Source: Acidimicrobiales bacterium
GTDB taxonomy: Bacteria; Actinomycetota; Acidimicrobiia; Acidimicrobiales; Aldehydirespiratoraceae
DNA length: 64,000 bases
Direction of reading: 5' to 3'
Assembly (NCBI GenBank): GCA_029263195.1
Contig: JAJCXX010000054.1
Span: 36,056-100,055, forward strand
Part shown: positions 18,021 through 27,435 of the stretch, piece after piece
How the letters are laid out: the number at the start of each line of letters is the position of its first letter
Position numbering within the stretch: the first letter of the stretch is position 1
Program-made: the position numbers and the translations under genes
The notes under the pieces: model-generated
Databases searched by the model: none
What the model was told of the DNA's origin: nothing
Seen by the model: the letters and a program-made list of their open reading frames with translations, nothing else

Positions 18021-19450
18021 CGACCGATGCCACAGGGCCCGATGATCAGGCGGTGGCCGACCCATTCGATCTCAACGCCTTTCGTCGCGATGGCCACCAG
18101 CTGATCGACTGGATCGCCGGCTATCTCGAGGGGCTCGAATCTCGACCGGTGCGAGAGCCCATTGAGCCCGGTGACGTACGAGCCAAGTTGCCATCCGCTG
18201 CTCCGGAGCATCCCGAGCCGTTCGCCGAAACGATGGCCGACCTCGACGAGATCGTCGTCCCGGGCCTTTCGCATTGGCAACATCCGGGATGGTTCGCCTA
18301 CTTCCCGGCGATGTCCTCGCCGGCCGCGATTCTGGGCGAACTCGCCTCGGCCGGCCTGGGTGTCCAGGGAATGCTGTGGTCGACCTCTCCGGCGGTCACC
18401 GAGATGGAGTCCCACGTCCTCGACTGGCTGGTCGACCTCACCGGGGTGCCCCAGCGCTGGAAGTCGACTGGCGAAGGTGGAGGCGTGCTCCAGATGAGCG
18501 CGTCCGACTCCACCCACACTGCGCTCGTCATCGCTCGGGAGCAAGCTCGCCAACGCAGCAACGCCAGTGCCGAGAACATGGTTGCGTACGCTTCGGCCGA
18601 GGCCCACTCCTCGGTGGAGAAGGGTGCCAGGGTGGCCGGCTACGGCCACGTGAGGCTGGTTCCGGTCGACTCCGAGTTCGCCATCGATCTCGGACAACTC
18701 CGGTCCGCCGTGGCCGACGACACAGCGGCCGGCCTCACGCCAGCTTTCGTCTGCGCCGCGGTCGGCACCACGGGCACCACCGCCGTCGATCCTGTTCGCG
18801 ACGTCGGCGAAATCGCGGGTCGCCACGACATGTGGTTCCACGTCGACGCGGCCTACGCCGGAGCGGCCATGATCTGCCCGGAGTTCCGTCACCACCAGGA
18901 CGGACTCGAATTGGCCGACAGCTACACCTTCAACGCCCACAAGTGGTTGGCGACGAACTTCGATTGCTCGATCTTCTGGGTCGCCGACCGTCGACCACTG
19001 ATCGAGACGCTCAGCATCCTTCCGCCCTACCTCCGCGACGCGGCCACCGAGACGGGTGCGGTGATCGACTACCGCGACTGGCACGTTCCCCTCGGTCGAA
19101 GGTTCCGGGCCCTCAAGCTGTGGTTCGTGCTGCGGTCGTTCGGAGCGGAGGGTCTTCGCGACATGATTCGCACCAGCGTCGACCAAGCGCAGAACCTGGC
19201 CGCCTGGCTCGCCGACGATCCCCGTTTCGAAGTCATCGCACCCACTCCATTCGGGTTGGTGTCATTTCGCCATGTCGACGGCGATGCCGCCACGACGAAT
19301 CTGGCCGAGGCCGTCAACTCGGACGGCTCGTTCTACGTGACTCCATCGGAGATCGACGGCAGCCCGTTCATCAGAGTCTCAATCGGCTCGACATGGACCC
19401 GACAACATCACGTCGATCGGCTACGCGACCTCATCAGCCAACTGGCCTGA
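18017..19450 (+). CDS. group II PLP decarboxylase (aromatic-L-amino-acid decarboxylase-like)
   Basis: 477 residues, full length for the family. HWQHPGWFAYFPAMSS near residue 90, FHVDAAYAGAA, and NAHKWLATNFDCS with PLP lysine K309 are characteristic of DOPA/tryptophan decarboxylases. The product would be an aromatic amine such as tryptamine or phenethylamine; the exact amino acid cannot be read. The start overlaps the selenoprotein stop by 4 bases (ATGA). Confidence 0.87.
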   Translation: MTTDATGPDDQAVADPFDLNAFRRDGHQLIDWIAGYLEGLESRPVREPIEPGDVRAKLPSAAPEHPEPFAETMADLDEIVVPGLSHWQHPGWFAYFPAMSSPAAILGELASAGLGVQGMLWSTSPAVTEMESHVLDWLVDLTGVPQRWKSTGEGGGVLQMSASDSTHTALVIAREQARQRSNASAENMVAYASAEAHSSVEKGARVAGYGHVRLVPVDSEFAIDLGQLRSAVADDTAAGLTPAFVCAAVGTTGTTAVDPVRDVGEIAGRHDMWFHVDAAYAGAAMICPEFRHHQDGLELADSYTFNAHKWLATNFDCSIFWVADRRPLIETLSILPPYLRDAATETGAVIDYRDWHVPLGRRFRALKLWFVLRSFGAEGLRDMIRTSVDQAQNLAAWLADDPRFEVIAPTPFGLVSFRHVDGDAATTNLAEAVNSDGSFYVTPSEIDGSPFIRVSIGSTWTRQHHVDRLRDLISQLA

Positions 19451-20062
19451 TCAACTCAATCGGGCGCCCAAACGGTCGACCTGCCAATTCTGTTCGGCCG
19501 ACTCCGGCCCCGCCGATGGTCTCGCCAACCTCAGATCACGCACCGCATCTTCTATGGTGCAACCGCCTGCCGCCATGACCAGAACGGCGATCACACCGGC
19601 CCGCCCCCATCCGGCTCCGCAGTGAATCAGGACGTTGCGGCCGTCCTCCAAATGCTCGAACAGCACCTCGACCAGAGACAGGACATCATCGTCGGGGGAA
19701 ACCAGATAGTCGGGGGTCGGCAGACGGAGCACCTCATGGGATCGAGACGTACCAAGCCAGTCGATGTAGCTCGGGTGGCGGCGCAAGATCTCCTCGTCGG
19801 TCTGCAGGCAGACGAGCACGGACGCCCCGACATGATCCAGGACCGCGTCAGGGTCGGGGCCTACCACCTCGAGTCCGCACAGATGCAAACCACCGGGCAC
19901 GTCGCCCACCGGGATTCGATGAATCCCTCCCACTGCTGACCAGCGTGCTCCTCCGACCTCCACGAACCGCAGAGTAACGAACCCCAGCCGACGAACCGGC
20001 CCTCGTGCCCGCCGTAGCCGAAGATGTGCGACACGGGGGACGTTCGGTGCAGTATGCGGCAT
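19451..20062 (-). CDS. dual-specificity/tyrosine phosphatase-like protein
   Basis: The PTP loop HCGAGWGRAGV carries the catalytic Cys and Arg (HCxxGxxR), and CLQTDEEI with the LPTPDYLVSPDDD segment supplies the expected general-acid region. About 203 residues if it starts at ATG 20062; that codon overlaps the divergent start at 20061, so a GTG further in (near 19975) is also possible. The domain itself begins near GGIHRIPVGDVPGG. It likely dephosphorylates a protein or small phosphoester in the cytoplasm. Confidence 0.7.
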   Translation of the reverse strand: MPHTAPNVPRVAHLRLRRARGPVRRLGFVTLRFVEVGGARWSAVGGIHRIPVGDVPGGLHLCGLEVVGPDPDAVLDHVGASVLVCLQTDEEILRRHPSYIDWLGTSRSHEVLRLPTPDYLVSPDDDVLSLVEVLFEHLEDGRNVLIHCGAGWGRAGVIAVLVMAAGGCTIEDAVRDLRLARPSAGPESAEQNWQVDRLGARLS

Positions 20063-21326
20063 GACTTCGGGCCGCCACATGAACCTCGGCGACATCGCCA
20101 ACGAGGGATTTGCCGAGGACCCACGCCCCCTCGATGGGTTGAGGGTGCTGGCTGCCGAACAGATGGCGGCCCTTCCGTTCGCGACGCAGTTGCTGGCCAG
20201 ACTCGGGGCCGAGGTCGTCAAGGTCGAACACCCGACACGAGGTGAGAGCGGTCGAGCCTCGACCCCCGGGTTCACCGATCCCTACGGCCGCCACGTCGGA
20301 GCAACGTTTCTGCGAAACAATCTCGACAAGCGTTCGGTGGCGATCGACCTGAAGTCGCCCGTAGGCGTTGATCTCTTTCTGCGCATGGCCCCCGGTTTCG
20401 ACATTGTCGCCGAGAACTTCAAGGCCGGAACGGCCGACCGTCTGGGCATCGGCTACGAATCGGTGCGGGCCGTCCACCCGGAGGTCGTCTATCTGTCGGT
20501 GTCGGGGTTCGGCAACGACTCGGCGTCGCCCTACGTGGACCGTGGTGCCTACGCCTCCATCGTCGAGGGAATGTCGGGCATCTACGAATACAAGCGCCGG
20601 CCGAGTCGCCGACCCTCGGCCAACCCGGTCGGGGCGCTCGGCGACATCAGTTCGGCGCTGTTCGCGGTGATCGGAATTCTCGCAGCCGTACGCCACCGCG
20701 ACTCGACCGGGCACGGTCAATACATCGACATCGCCATGCTCGACGCCACCCTCGCCATGACCGACATCGTCACCAACTTCTACTCGATGGGAATTCCGGA
20801 TGAGGCCTCAAGCGGTGTCGGCATCGTCGAGACATTCGAAGCAGGAGAAGGCTTCTTCGTGATGCAGGTCGTGCGCGAACATCAATTCGAGTGCCTGGCC
20901 GAGATCACCGGCAACGACTCATGGATCAGCGATCCACGACTCAGCTCCCGATCGGGATGGCAGGAGCACTTCGACACGATCATCCGGCCGGGGATCGAGA
21001 CGTGGGCATCCGACATGACGGCCGCCGAGGCATCGGCAGAGCTCTCCTCTGGAGGGGTCGCGGCAGGCGTGTCGCAATCCAGCGAGCAGATCGTCAACGA
21101 CCCACACGTCGCCGCCCGGCACATGTTGGTGGAGATCCCACGACCCCTCGGAGATGGCCCGCCGGTCCTCGTTCCGGGCAATCCCATCAAGATGTCGCGC
21201 ATGGCCGATGGCCCCGACACCATGGTTCCCTGGCTCGGGCAGCACACCGACGAGGTTCTGGCCGCGGAACTCGGACTGAGCGCGAGAGAGCTGGCCGCGC
21301 TTCGCGATCAGGGTGTGACGTCCTGA
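20061..21326 (+). CDS. CaiB/class III CoA transferase
   Basis: 421 residues. GLRVLAAEQMAALPFATQLLARLGAEVVKVEHPTRGES, KRSVAIDLKSP and GLGIGYESV-type motifs define the family. The catalytic Asp is present in VGALGDISSALFAVIGILAA. It would move CoA between acids, possibly activating a catabolic substrate. An internal ATG at 20079 is an alternative start. It is followed by an acyl-CoA dehydrogenase and a second CaiB-type gene. Confidence 0.87.
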   Translation: MTSGRHMNLGDIANEGFAEDPRPLDGLRVLAAEQMAALPFATQLLARLGAEVVKVEHPTRGESGRASTPGFTDPYGRHVGATFLRNNLDKRSVAIDLKSPVGVDLFLRMAPGFDIVAENFKAGTADRLGIGYESVRAVHPEVVYLSVSGFGNDSASPYVDRGAYASIVEGMSGIYEYKRRPSRRPSANPVGALGDISSALFAVIGILAAVRHRDSTGHGQYIDIAMLDATLAMTDIVTNFYSMGIPDEASSGVGIVETFEAGEGFFVMQVVREHQFECLAEITGNDSWISDPRLSSRSGWQEHFDTIIRPGIETWASDMTAAEASAELSSGGVAAGVSQSSEQIVNDPHVAARHMLVEIPRPLGDGPPVLVPGNPIKMSRMADGPDTMVPWLGQHTDEVLAAELGLSARELAALRDQGVTS

Positions 21327-21418
21327 TCTCGTTTTCGGTCGCTCAGAGGGGTTGACCTAGTATCGAGCCGTCAATCAGAGACACGATGCCGGGCATCCGG
21401 TGCCGGTCGGGGGAACCC

Positions 21419-22642
21419 ATGGATTTCGAGTTCACAACCGAACAAGTGGCGTTCGCAGACGAGGTCCAGAGGTTTCTCGATGATCATGACGACCCCGAGG
21501 TCTTCGATCTCACCAGGGAGAACATGGCGCAGATCGTCGATACGCCCAAACGACGCGCGTTCATGAAGGAACTCGGGCACAAGGGCTGGTTGGGCATCAC
21601 CTGGCCCGAGGAATACGGCGGATCCGAAGGCGAGGGCGTGTTCGAATACATCCTCAATGAGGCACTCGCCGGTCGGGGCGGACCGCAGATCGGCAAGGGT
21701 GTCGGCATTATCGGCAAGACGCTGATCGCTCACGGCTCCGATGAGCTCAAGGCCGAATTCCTACCGATGATCCTCGAGAACGACGTTGAGTTCGCGGTGG
21801 GCTACTCGGAGCCCGACGCCGGCTCCGACGCCGCGGCGATGCGACTCAAGGCCACTCGAATCACCAGTGACGTCGACGAGGACGGCTGGATACTGAACGG
21901 CCAAAAGACATGGACGACCTCGGCCCACTTCGCTGAGTGGTATTGGGTGGGCGCCCGCACCGACCCGACCAACAAGCACATGGGCATCACCCTCATGCTG
22001 GTGCCCCTCGACCACCCTGGCATCTCGATCAATGGCATTTGGACGATGGGAGACGAACGAACCAACGAGGTGTGGTTCGACGACGTCTTCGTGCCCGACA
22101 GTCGCGTGGTTGGTGAAATCAACCACGGCTTCCGCTACATCAGCCAGGCGCTCGATCTCGAGCGGTTCACGTTGTTCACATTTGCTCCCATCAAGCAGCG
22201 TCTCGACCTCCTCACCGAGTACGTGCGAACCGCTCAGCGCGACGGAGTCCCGCTGCGGGAGGACCCGGTCATACGGCAACGCCTCGCCCAGTTGCAGACC
22301 GACGCCGAGGTGGCGCGGGTGATGGGACTCAAGTTCGTGGCCGAAGCAGTGAAGGTGGAGCTCGCGATGAAGGCGGGGAAGGAAGGGTTTCAGCCCCCGA
22401 CTGTCGTGTCATCGGAGTACAAGCTGTTCGCGACTGAACTCTCGAAGAGACTCGCCGATGCCGCCATGGACATCGTCGGTCCGGGAAGCCAGTTGCGGGT
22501 CCACACCCAGGACGCGCCCATGGAGGGCCGGTCCGAGTCGACCTATCGCTACACGGTGATCGACACGATCGGTGGCGGCTCCTCGGAGATCCAGAAGAAC
22601 ATCATCGCCCGCCGGGGACTCGGCCTACCCAAGAACTTCTGA
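21419..22642 (+). CDS. acyl-CoA dehydrogenase
   Basis: 407 residues from ATG 21419, with GGGGGA seven bases before. Motifs: WPEEYGGSEGEG, GYSEPDAGSDAAAMRLKA, NGQKTWTTSAHFAEW and a C-terminal GGGSSEIQKNIIARRGLGLPK. The Glu that serves as base in medium-chain enzymes is Gly here (IGGGS), as in subfamilies where the base is elsewhere or in a partner subunit. With the second dehydrogenase at 24864 it may form a heteromeric enzyme like mycobacterial ChsE1-ChsE2 (inference). Confidence 0.9.
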   Translation: MDFEFTTEQVAFADEVQRFLDDHDDPEVFDLTRENMAQIVDTPKRRAFMKELGHKGWLGITWPEEYGGSEGEGVFEYILNEALAGRGGPQIGKGVGIIGKTLIAHGSDELKAEFLPMILENDVEFAVGYSEPDAGSDAAAMRLKATRITSDVDEDGWILNGQKTWTTSAHFAEWYWVGARTDPTNKHMGITLMLVPLDHPGISINGIWTMGDERTNEVWFDDVFVPDSRVVGEINHGFRYISQALDLERFTLFTFAPIKQRLDLLTEYVRTAQRDGVPLREDPVIRQRLAQLQTDAEVARVMGLKFVAEAVKVELAMKAGKEGFQPPTVVSSEYKLFATELSKRLADAAMDIVGPGSQLRVHTQDAPMEGRSESTYRYTVIDTIGGGSSEIQKNIIARRGLGLPKNF

Positions 22643-22647
22643 TCCTC

Positions 22648-23817
22648 GTGTCACCCGCCCTCGCCCTCGAAGGAATCAGCGTTCTCGACCTCGCGTCGGT
22701 CGGGCCTGGCGCCCGCGCTTCTCGAATCCTGTCCGACTACGGCGCCGAGGTCGTGAAGATCGGCCCGGTTCCGTCCAGGGAGGGTGTGCAGATCGCGCCC
22801 CCGTTGTACGCCTACAGCGGCCACCGGCTGATGCGCCGCGCTCTTTTCGACCTGAAGTCCGAGAATGGTCGGGATGTCTTCATGGCTCTTGCGTCCGATG
22901 CCGACGTGATCATCGAGAGTTTCAGGCCCGGCGTGGTCGACCGACTCGGCATTGGTTACGAGGCGGTGTGTAGCGTCAACCCGGCCATCATCTACTGCTC
23001 GACCAGCGGATTCGGGCAATCGGGCCCGAAGTCGGCATGGGCCGGACACGACCTCAACTACCTCGCGCTCTCCGGATATCTCCACTGTTCGGGGCGTCAG
23101 GCCGACGGCTCGCCGGCGCTGCCGGGGGCAACCGTGGCCGACATCGCCGCGGGAGGAATGCAAGCGGCCATGGCCACCATGGCGGCCCTCGTGGCCCGGC
23201 AGAGATCCGGCGAGGGACGTCACCTGGATGTGTCGATCGCCGACGGGGCGTTCGCGATGATGTCGCTCTACATCGATGAGCATCTTGCCACCGGGTCCGA
23301 GCCCGGGCCGGGGCACAACATTCTCACCGGCCGCTACGCCTGCTACGGCGTGTACACCTGCGCCGACGGCCGCTTCTTATCTGTCGCCGCAATTGAGGCT
23401 CGGTTCTGGCGGAACCTGTGTTCAGCTCTTGATCTGGATCGCTTCGCCGAATCTCAGATGGACGATTCCCGACAACAGGAGATCCGCGATGCGCTGGTTG
23501 CGGTGTTCGCCACCCGCTCACGCGACGACTGGTCCGATCTTCTGGGTCCGGCCAACTGCTGTGTGGCTCCGGTCCTGACCGTGGGCGAGGCGGTCGAGGA
23601 CCCTCACTACATGCACAGGCGTGTGGTGGTGGAGGCTGAACACGCCGACGAAGGCCCGTTTCGCCAAACCAGCTCCGTCTGGGCCGGCACCGGGTCTCCC
23701 TCCAGGCCATATGAGGTACGCGACGCCACGGTTACCGACACCCGACAGTTGCTCCAAGACATCGGCTTCGACGAGGAGTCAATCGAGGCTCTCGTCGAGG
23801 AAGGAGTTGTGGCATGA
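22648..23817 (+). CDS. CaiB-family, alpha-methylacyl-CoA racemase-like protein
   Basis: 389 residues from a GTG start. AGHDLNYLALSGYL resembles the racemase segment with the catalytic His, and ATVADIAAGGM places an Asp where racemase and transferases have theirs. Methylacyl-CoA racemase converts (2R)- to (2S)-methylacyl-CoA so that branched or sterol side chains can be oxidised. That fits the neighbouring dehydrogenase and hydratase genes, but a CoA-transferase role is not excluded. Confidence 0.8.
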   Translation: MSPALALEGISVLDLASVGPGARASRILSDYGAEVVKIGPVPSREGVQIAPPLYAYSGHRLMRRALFDLKSENGRDVFMALASDADVIIESFRPGVVDRLGIGYEAVCSVNPAIIYCSTSGFGQSGPKSAWAGHDLNYLALSGYLHCSGRQADGSPALPGATVADIAAGGMQAAMATMAALVARQRSGEGRHLDVSIADGAFAMMSLYIDEHLATGSEPGPGHNILTGRYACYGVYTCADGRFLSVAAIEARFWRNLCSALDLDRFAESQMDDSRQQEIRDALVAVFATRSRDDWSDLLGPANCCVAPVLTVGEAVEDPHYMHRRVVVEAEHADEGPFRQTSSVWAGTGSPSRPYEVRDATVTDTRQLLQDIGFDEESIEALVEEGVVA

Positions 23818-24365
23818 ACGACGGCGCCGACGACCTCCCGGTCGAGATCATTTCGCTGATCGGGGTGGCTCAGTACTCCTCCACCGCCGACTTCACGGTC
23901 GAGTCCGCCTACGCCCACAACACGTTGGCCGCCACCGAAAACGCCAACCCGATCTACTGGGATTCTGCCGTCGCCGACGATCTCACGGGCGGGCCGACCA
24001 TGCCGTTGGCAACCCTCTCGCTATGGATGCGCCCCCACTACTGGCGGCCCGGAGCCATCGGCGAACAGGTGGCCCTGCAGGTTCACTTCGACCTCAAGGC
24101 CCGACTGGGTCTGCCCGAGGCGGTCATGAGCGACAACACCTTGATCTTCCACGATCCGGTCCGTCCCGGTGACCTGATCAGTCACCAGCAGGTGCTCCGT
24201 TCGGTGAGCGCCGTGAAGACGACCAAGCTGGGAACCGGTCGGTTCTGGGTCATCGACGTCGAGTACCACAATCAGCACGACTCCCTCGTGGGGGTCGAGT
24301 CCTACACGGGCTTCGGCTACCGGCGACATGACGACCCGACTTCCTCCGGGGAGGTCGACCAGTGA
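23814..24365 (+). CDS. MaoC/FAS1-like hot-dog dehydratase subunit
   Basis: 183 residues; the ATG overlaps the preceding stop (ATGA). The pattern DFTVESAYAHNTLAATENANPIYWDSAVADDLTGGPTMP is that of the N-terminal hot-dog domain of two-part MaoC hydratases, which shapes the substrate pocket but lacks the catalytic Asp/His. It is likely the structural partner of the following gene, as in ChsH1-ChsH2 of steroid catabolism. Confidence 0.77.
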   Translation: MNDGADDLPVEIISLIGVAQYSSTADFTVESAYAHNTLAATENANPIYWDSAVADDLTGGPTMPLATLSLWMRPHYWRPGAIGEQVALQVHFDLKARLGLPEAVMSDNTLIFHDPVRPGDLISHQQVLRSVSAVKTTKLGTGRFWVIDVEYHNQHDSLVGVESYTGFGYRRHDDPTSSGEVDQ

Positions 24366-24832
24366 GCACGACCTTCGACTCAGTGGCCGTCGGCGACACG
24401 ATCGCCGAACTCGGATACGACGTGACACCAACGACAGTTGTGCTCGGTGCTCTGGCCAGCCGCGACTGGCGTCCCATGCACCACGACTTCAAGTTCGCCA
24501 CCGAACGCAACGGAGTTCACGACATCTTCCTCAACACCCCCAACCAGGCGGCGTGGTTCGAGCGCTACATCACCGACTGGACCGGACCCCACGGTCGAAT
24601 TGGTCGAATGAAGTTCCGGATGCACGACAGCGTCTTCCCGGGCGACCACATGGTGTTCGCGGCATCCATCTCCGACCTCTCGACCGACGACACTGGTCAG
24701 GGATGGGCCACCCTCGACATACGCCTCACCGCCGATGGCCGCGTTTGCACATCGTGCACGGCCCGTGTGGCCCTTCCTTCCGATCCCGACGACAACCCGT
24801 GGACCCGCCGAGGCGATCGGTGGAAACCGTGA
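24362..24832 (+). CDS. MaoC-like enoyl-CoA hydratase subunit
   Basis: 156 residues, overlapping the previous gene by 4 bases (ATGA). SRDWRPMHHDFKFA holds the hydratase-2 dyad, D35 and H40. The following NGVHDIFLNTPNQAAWFERYI segment is typical of the catalytic chain in heteromeric MaoC hydratases. It would hydrate an enoyl-CoA made by the flanking dehydrogenases. Confidence 0.82.
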   Translation: MSTTFDSVAVGDTIAELGYDVTPTTVVLGALASRDWRPMHHDFKFATERNGVHDIFLNTPNQAAWFERYITDWTGPHGRIGRMKFRMHDSVFPGDHMVFAASISDLSTDDTGQGWATLDIRLTADGRVCTSCTARVALPSDPDDNPWTRRGDRWKP

Positions 24833-24863
24833 ACCCCCGAGCGACAGAGAAAGCGACGCCGAC

Positions 24864-25991
24864 ATGCTGAACCTCGACTTCGACGACGAGCAGGACATGC
24901 TTCGTGAGATGGTCCGTGGCATCTGCGACCGTCACTCCCCTCTCGAGGAGGTTCGACGATTGGAGGACGATCCGGTCGGTGTCGCCTCCGATTTGTGGGA
25001 GCAGATGGGCGAGCTAGGAATATGCGGCCTCATGCTTCCCGACGCCTACGGCGGTTCGGCCATGGGTGCGCTCGAAGGAGTCGTCGTCTACGAGGAACTC
25101 GGCCGCTCCCTTGCTTCGGTTCCCCATCTGGTCAGTTGTGTCCTGTCGGCCGAGGCGATCCTCGCCGCTGGAAACGAGACCCAGAAGTCCGAGCTGTTGC
25201 CCCAACTGAGCGCCGGCAACACGATTCTCACTCCGGCCTGGCTCGAACCCGGCAACGGGTTCGGCCCGGCAGGCGTTCAGATGCGAGCCGATGACCGAGG
25301 ATCCGACTTCGTCCTCGACGGCACGAAGATGCACGTGTATTTCGCAACCGCGGCCGAGCGAATGCTCGTCCTGGCCCGCACCGGCGACGCCGAAACCGGA
25401 ATCGACCTGTTCGTCGTGCCAACAGATGCCGACGGGGTGACGCTCACGCAGAAGATGTCGATCTCGTCCGACACCCAATATCGCGTCGACTTCGACAACG
25501 TGACGGTCCCCGCCGCGGACCGGGTCGGAGAGGCGGGCTCCGGATGGTCAACGTGGCAGAGCATCACTCCCAAGGCTGCCGTTCTCGCGGCAGCTCAGGC
25601 GATTGGAGGGGCGACCCAGGCTCTCGACCTCACGGTCGACTACTCCAAGAACCGTGAGCAGTTCGACAAGCCGCTGGCCGCCTTCCAGGCGATCTCACAC
25701 TCGCTGGCCGACGCCAAGACAAGCCTCGACGGCGGCCGACTGCTCGTGCACGAGGCTGCATGGGCGATGAGTTCCGGGAAGAATGTCGACCGACTCGCTC
25801 CGATGGCCAAGCTCAACGCCTGCAACATCTACCGAGACATCACCGCCCTGGCTCAGCAGGTATTCGGCGGTGTGGGGTTCACGCTCGACTACGACATCCA
25901 GCTCTATTTCCGTCGTGCCAAGCAACTCCAGCTCAGTTGGTGGGACTCGCGGACATGCGAAGAACTCATCGCGGCCGCCGTGCTCGACTGA
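24864..25991 (+). CDS. acyl-CoA dehydrogenase
   Basis: 375 residues from ATG 24864. MLNLDFDDEQDMLREMVRGIC, LPDAYGGSAMG, LDGTKMHVYFA and the C-terminal QVFGGVGFTLDYDIQLYFRRAKQLQLSW are family motifs. It lacks the FEGT-type Glu near the C-terminus. It ends the racemase/MaoC/MaoC block and may pair with the dehydrogenase at 21419. No ribosome binding site is obvious, so coupling to the preceding gene is likely. Confidence 0.88.
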   Translation: MLNLDFDDEQDMLREMVRGICDRHSPLEEVRRLEDDPVGVASDLWEQMGELGICGLMLPDAYGGSAMGALEGVVVYEELGRSLASVPHLVSCVLSAEAILAAGNETQKSELLPQLSAGNTILTPAWLEPGNGFGPAGVQMRADDRGSDFVLDGTKMHVYFATAAERMLVLARTGDAETGIDLFVVPTDADGVTLTQKMSISSDTQYRVDFDNVTVPAADRVGEAGSGWSTWQSITPKAAVLAAAQAIGGATQALDLTVDYSKNREQFDKPLAAFQAISHSLADAKTSLDGGRLLVHEAAWAMSSGKNVDRLAPMAKLNACNIYRDITALAQQVFGGVGFTLDYDIQLYFRRAKQLQLSWWDSRTCEELIAAAVLD

Positions 25992-26004
25992 GCCTCGCCG
26001 CTAC

Positions 26005-27435
26005 TCAGCCAGCCGCAGCCCGGTAGGCCTCGCGAACGGCTGCCGAATCACACAGGCCGCTCGGCTCCACCGTGTCTCCCTCACCCAGAGCCCACTCCCC
26101 GGCCACCTCTCCGAGGTCGTGGCCGGCCACCACAGCGGCTTGCACACACGCACCGGTGGCGACCGCCTCCGAAGCTGAGGGCACGACAACCGGGGCGCCA
26201 TGAAGATCGGCCATCACCGTCCTGTAGGCGCTGCTCTTGGCTCCGCCGCCGATCAGGTGGAGATCGCCGTCGACCGTCGACCCGGCGGCCTTCAATGCGT
26301 CGACCCCATCGAGGAGTCCACAGACCACACCTTCGTGGGCGCTGAGGGCGAGATCGGCTCGTGTGGTCGTGGATCGGAGCCCTTGCCAGGAGGCGGTGGC
26401 ATCGGGAAGGTTGGGAGTGCGCTCGCCGTCGAGGTAGGGCACCATCACCACTCCTCCCGACCCCGGGGCCGCGGCCATTGCCTCGGCCGCCAGTTGATCA
26501 CGTCCGAGCGAAAGCCAATTGGCGGCGGCGTCGGTGACCTTGGTGGCGTTGAGTGTGCACACCAGCGGGAGGTACCGGCCGGCGGCGTCGGCGAACCCGG
26601 CTACGTGACCGGTGGGGTCGTTGGCCGGCACCGTCGAGACCGTGTATGCGGTGCCCGATGTGCCCAGCGAAACGACGACATCACCCGATCGCAACCCCAG
26701 TCCGAGTGCCGCGGCCATGTTGTCGCCGGTGCCGGGACCCACGACGGTTTCGGCTGGCAGTCCGGTGACCGCGGCCTGAGCGGAAGTGATCTCACCGGCT
26801 GCGTCGCTCGGCCCGAGCACGTGGGGAAGCAGGTCGGCCCAGTCGGAGCGATCGGAGATCAGCGACAGGAGATCCGGCCGGTAGGCGCCGGCTACCGGAT
26901 CCCACCACCCGGTGCCGGACGCATCTCCGCGGTCGGTGACGAAAGCATCGGTCAGGCGCCAGGTGAGATAGTCGTGGGGCAACATGATCCGCGCCACTCG
27001 GGCGAACGAATCCGGTTCGTGGGAGGCCAGCCAGGCCAGCTTGGTGATCGTGAACGCCGGTACCGGCACCGAACCACACGCCCGCGCCCAGCCGTCGGGG
27101 CCAAGTCGGTCGACCAACTGTTGGGCTTCGGGGGCCGATTCGGTGTCGTTCCAGAGCTTGGCGGGTCGGATCACCCGAGAGTCGCCGTCGAGAACCACCA
27201 GTCCGTGCTGTTGGGCGGCCACCGAGATCGAAACCACGTGATCGAGATGTTCGGCCACGTCGGAGAGCGCTTGGATCAGAGCGTCCCACCAGACCTCGGG
27301 GTCCTGTTCGCTCCGCGGAGGCGTGGTGGACGGATGGGGGGCCGACGATTCGGCCACGACCCGGCCGGTGTGAAAGTCGCGGAGCTGCACTTTGGTCGAC
27401 TGGGTCGACGAGTCGACTCCCGCGACGAGTTGCAT
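26005..27435 (-). CDS. xylB: xylulokinase
   Basis: 476 residues. AGVDSSTQSTK opens the first FGGY domain; GPGTGDNMAAALG carries the catalytic Asp, and SLGTSGTAYTVS and LIGGGAKSSAYRTVMADL belong to the second domain. It phosphorylates D-xylulose to xylulose 5-phosphate for the pentose phosphate pathway. The ATG at 27435 overlaps the xylA stop by one base (TGATG), which settles the start. Confidence 0.93.
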   Translation of the reverse strand: MQLVAGVDSSTQSTKVQLRDFHTGRVVAESSAPHPSTTPPRSEQDPEVWWDALIQALSDVAEHLDHVVSISVAAQQHGLVVLDGDSRVIRPAKLWNDTESAPEAQQLVDRLGPDGWARACGSVPVPAFTITKLAWLASHEPDSFARVARIMLPHDYLTWRLTDAFVTDRGDASGTGWWDPVAGAYRPDLLSLISDRSDWADLLPHVLGPSDAAGEITSAQAAVTGLPAETVVGPGTGDNMAAALGLGLRSGDVVVSLGTSGTAYTVSTVPANDPTGHVAGFADAAGRYLPLVCTLNATKVTDAAANWLSLGRDQLAAEAMAAAPGSGGVVMVPYLDGERTPNLPDATASWQGLRSTTTRADLALSAHEGVVCGLLDGVDALKAAGSTVDGDLHLIGGGAKSSAYRTVMADLHGAPVVVPSASEAVATGACVQAAVVAGHDLGEVAGEWALGEGDTVEPSGLCDSAAVREAYRAAAG

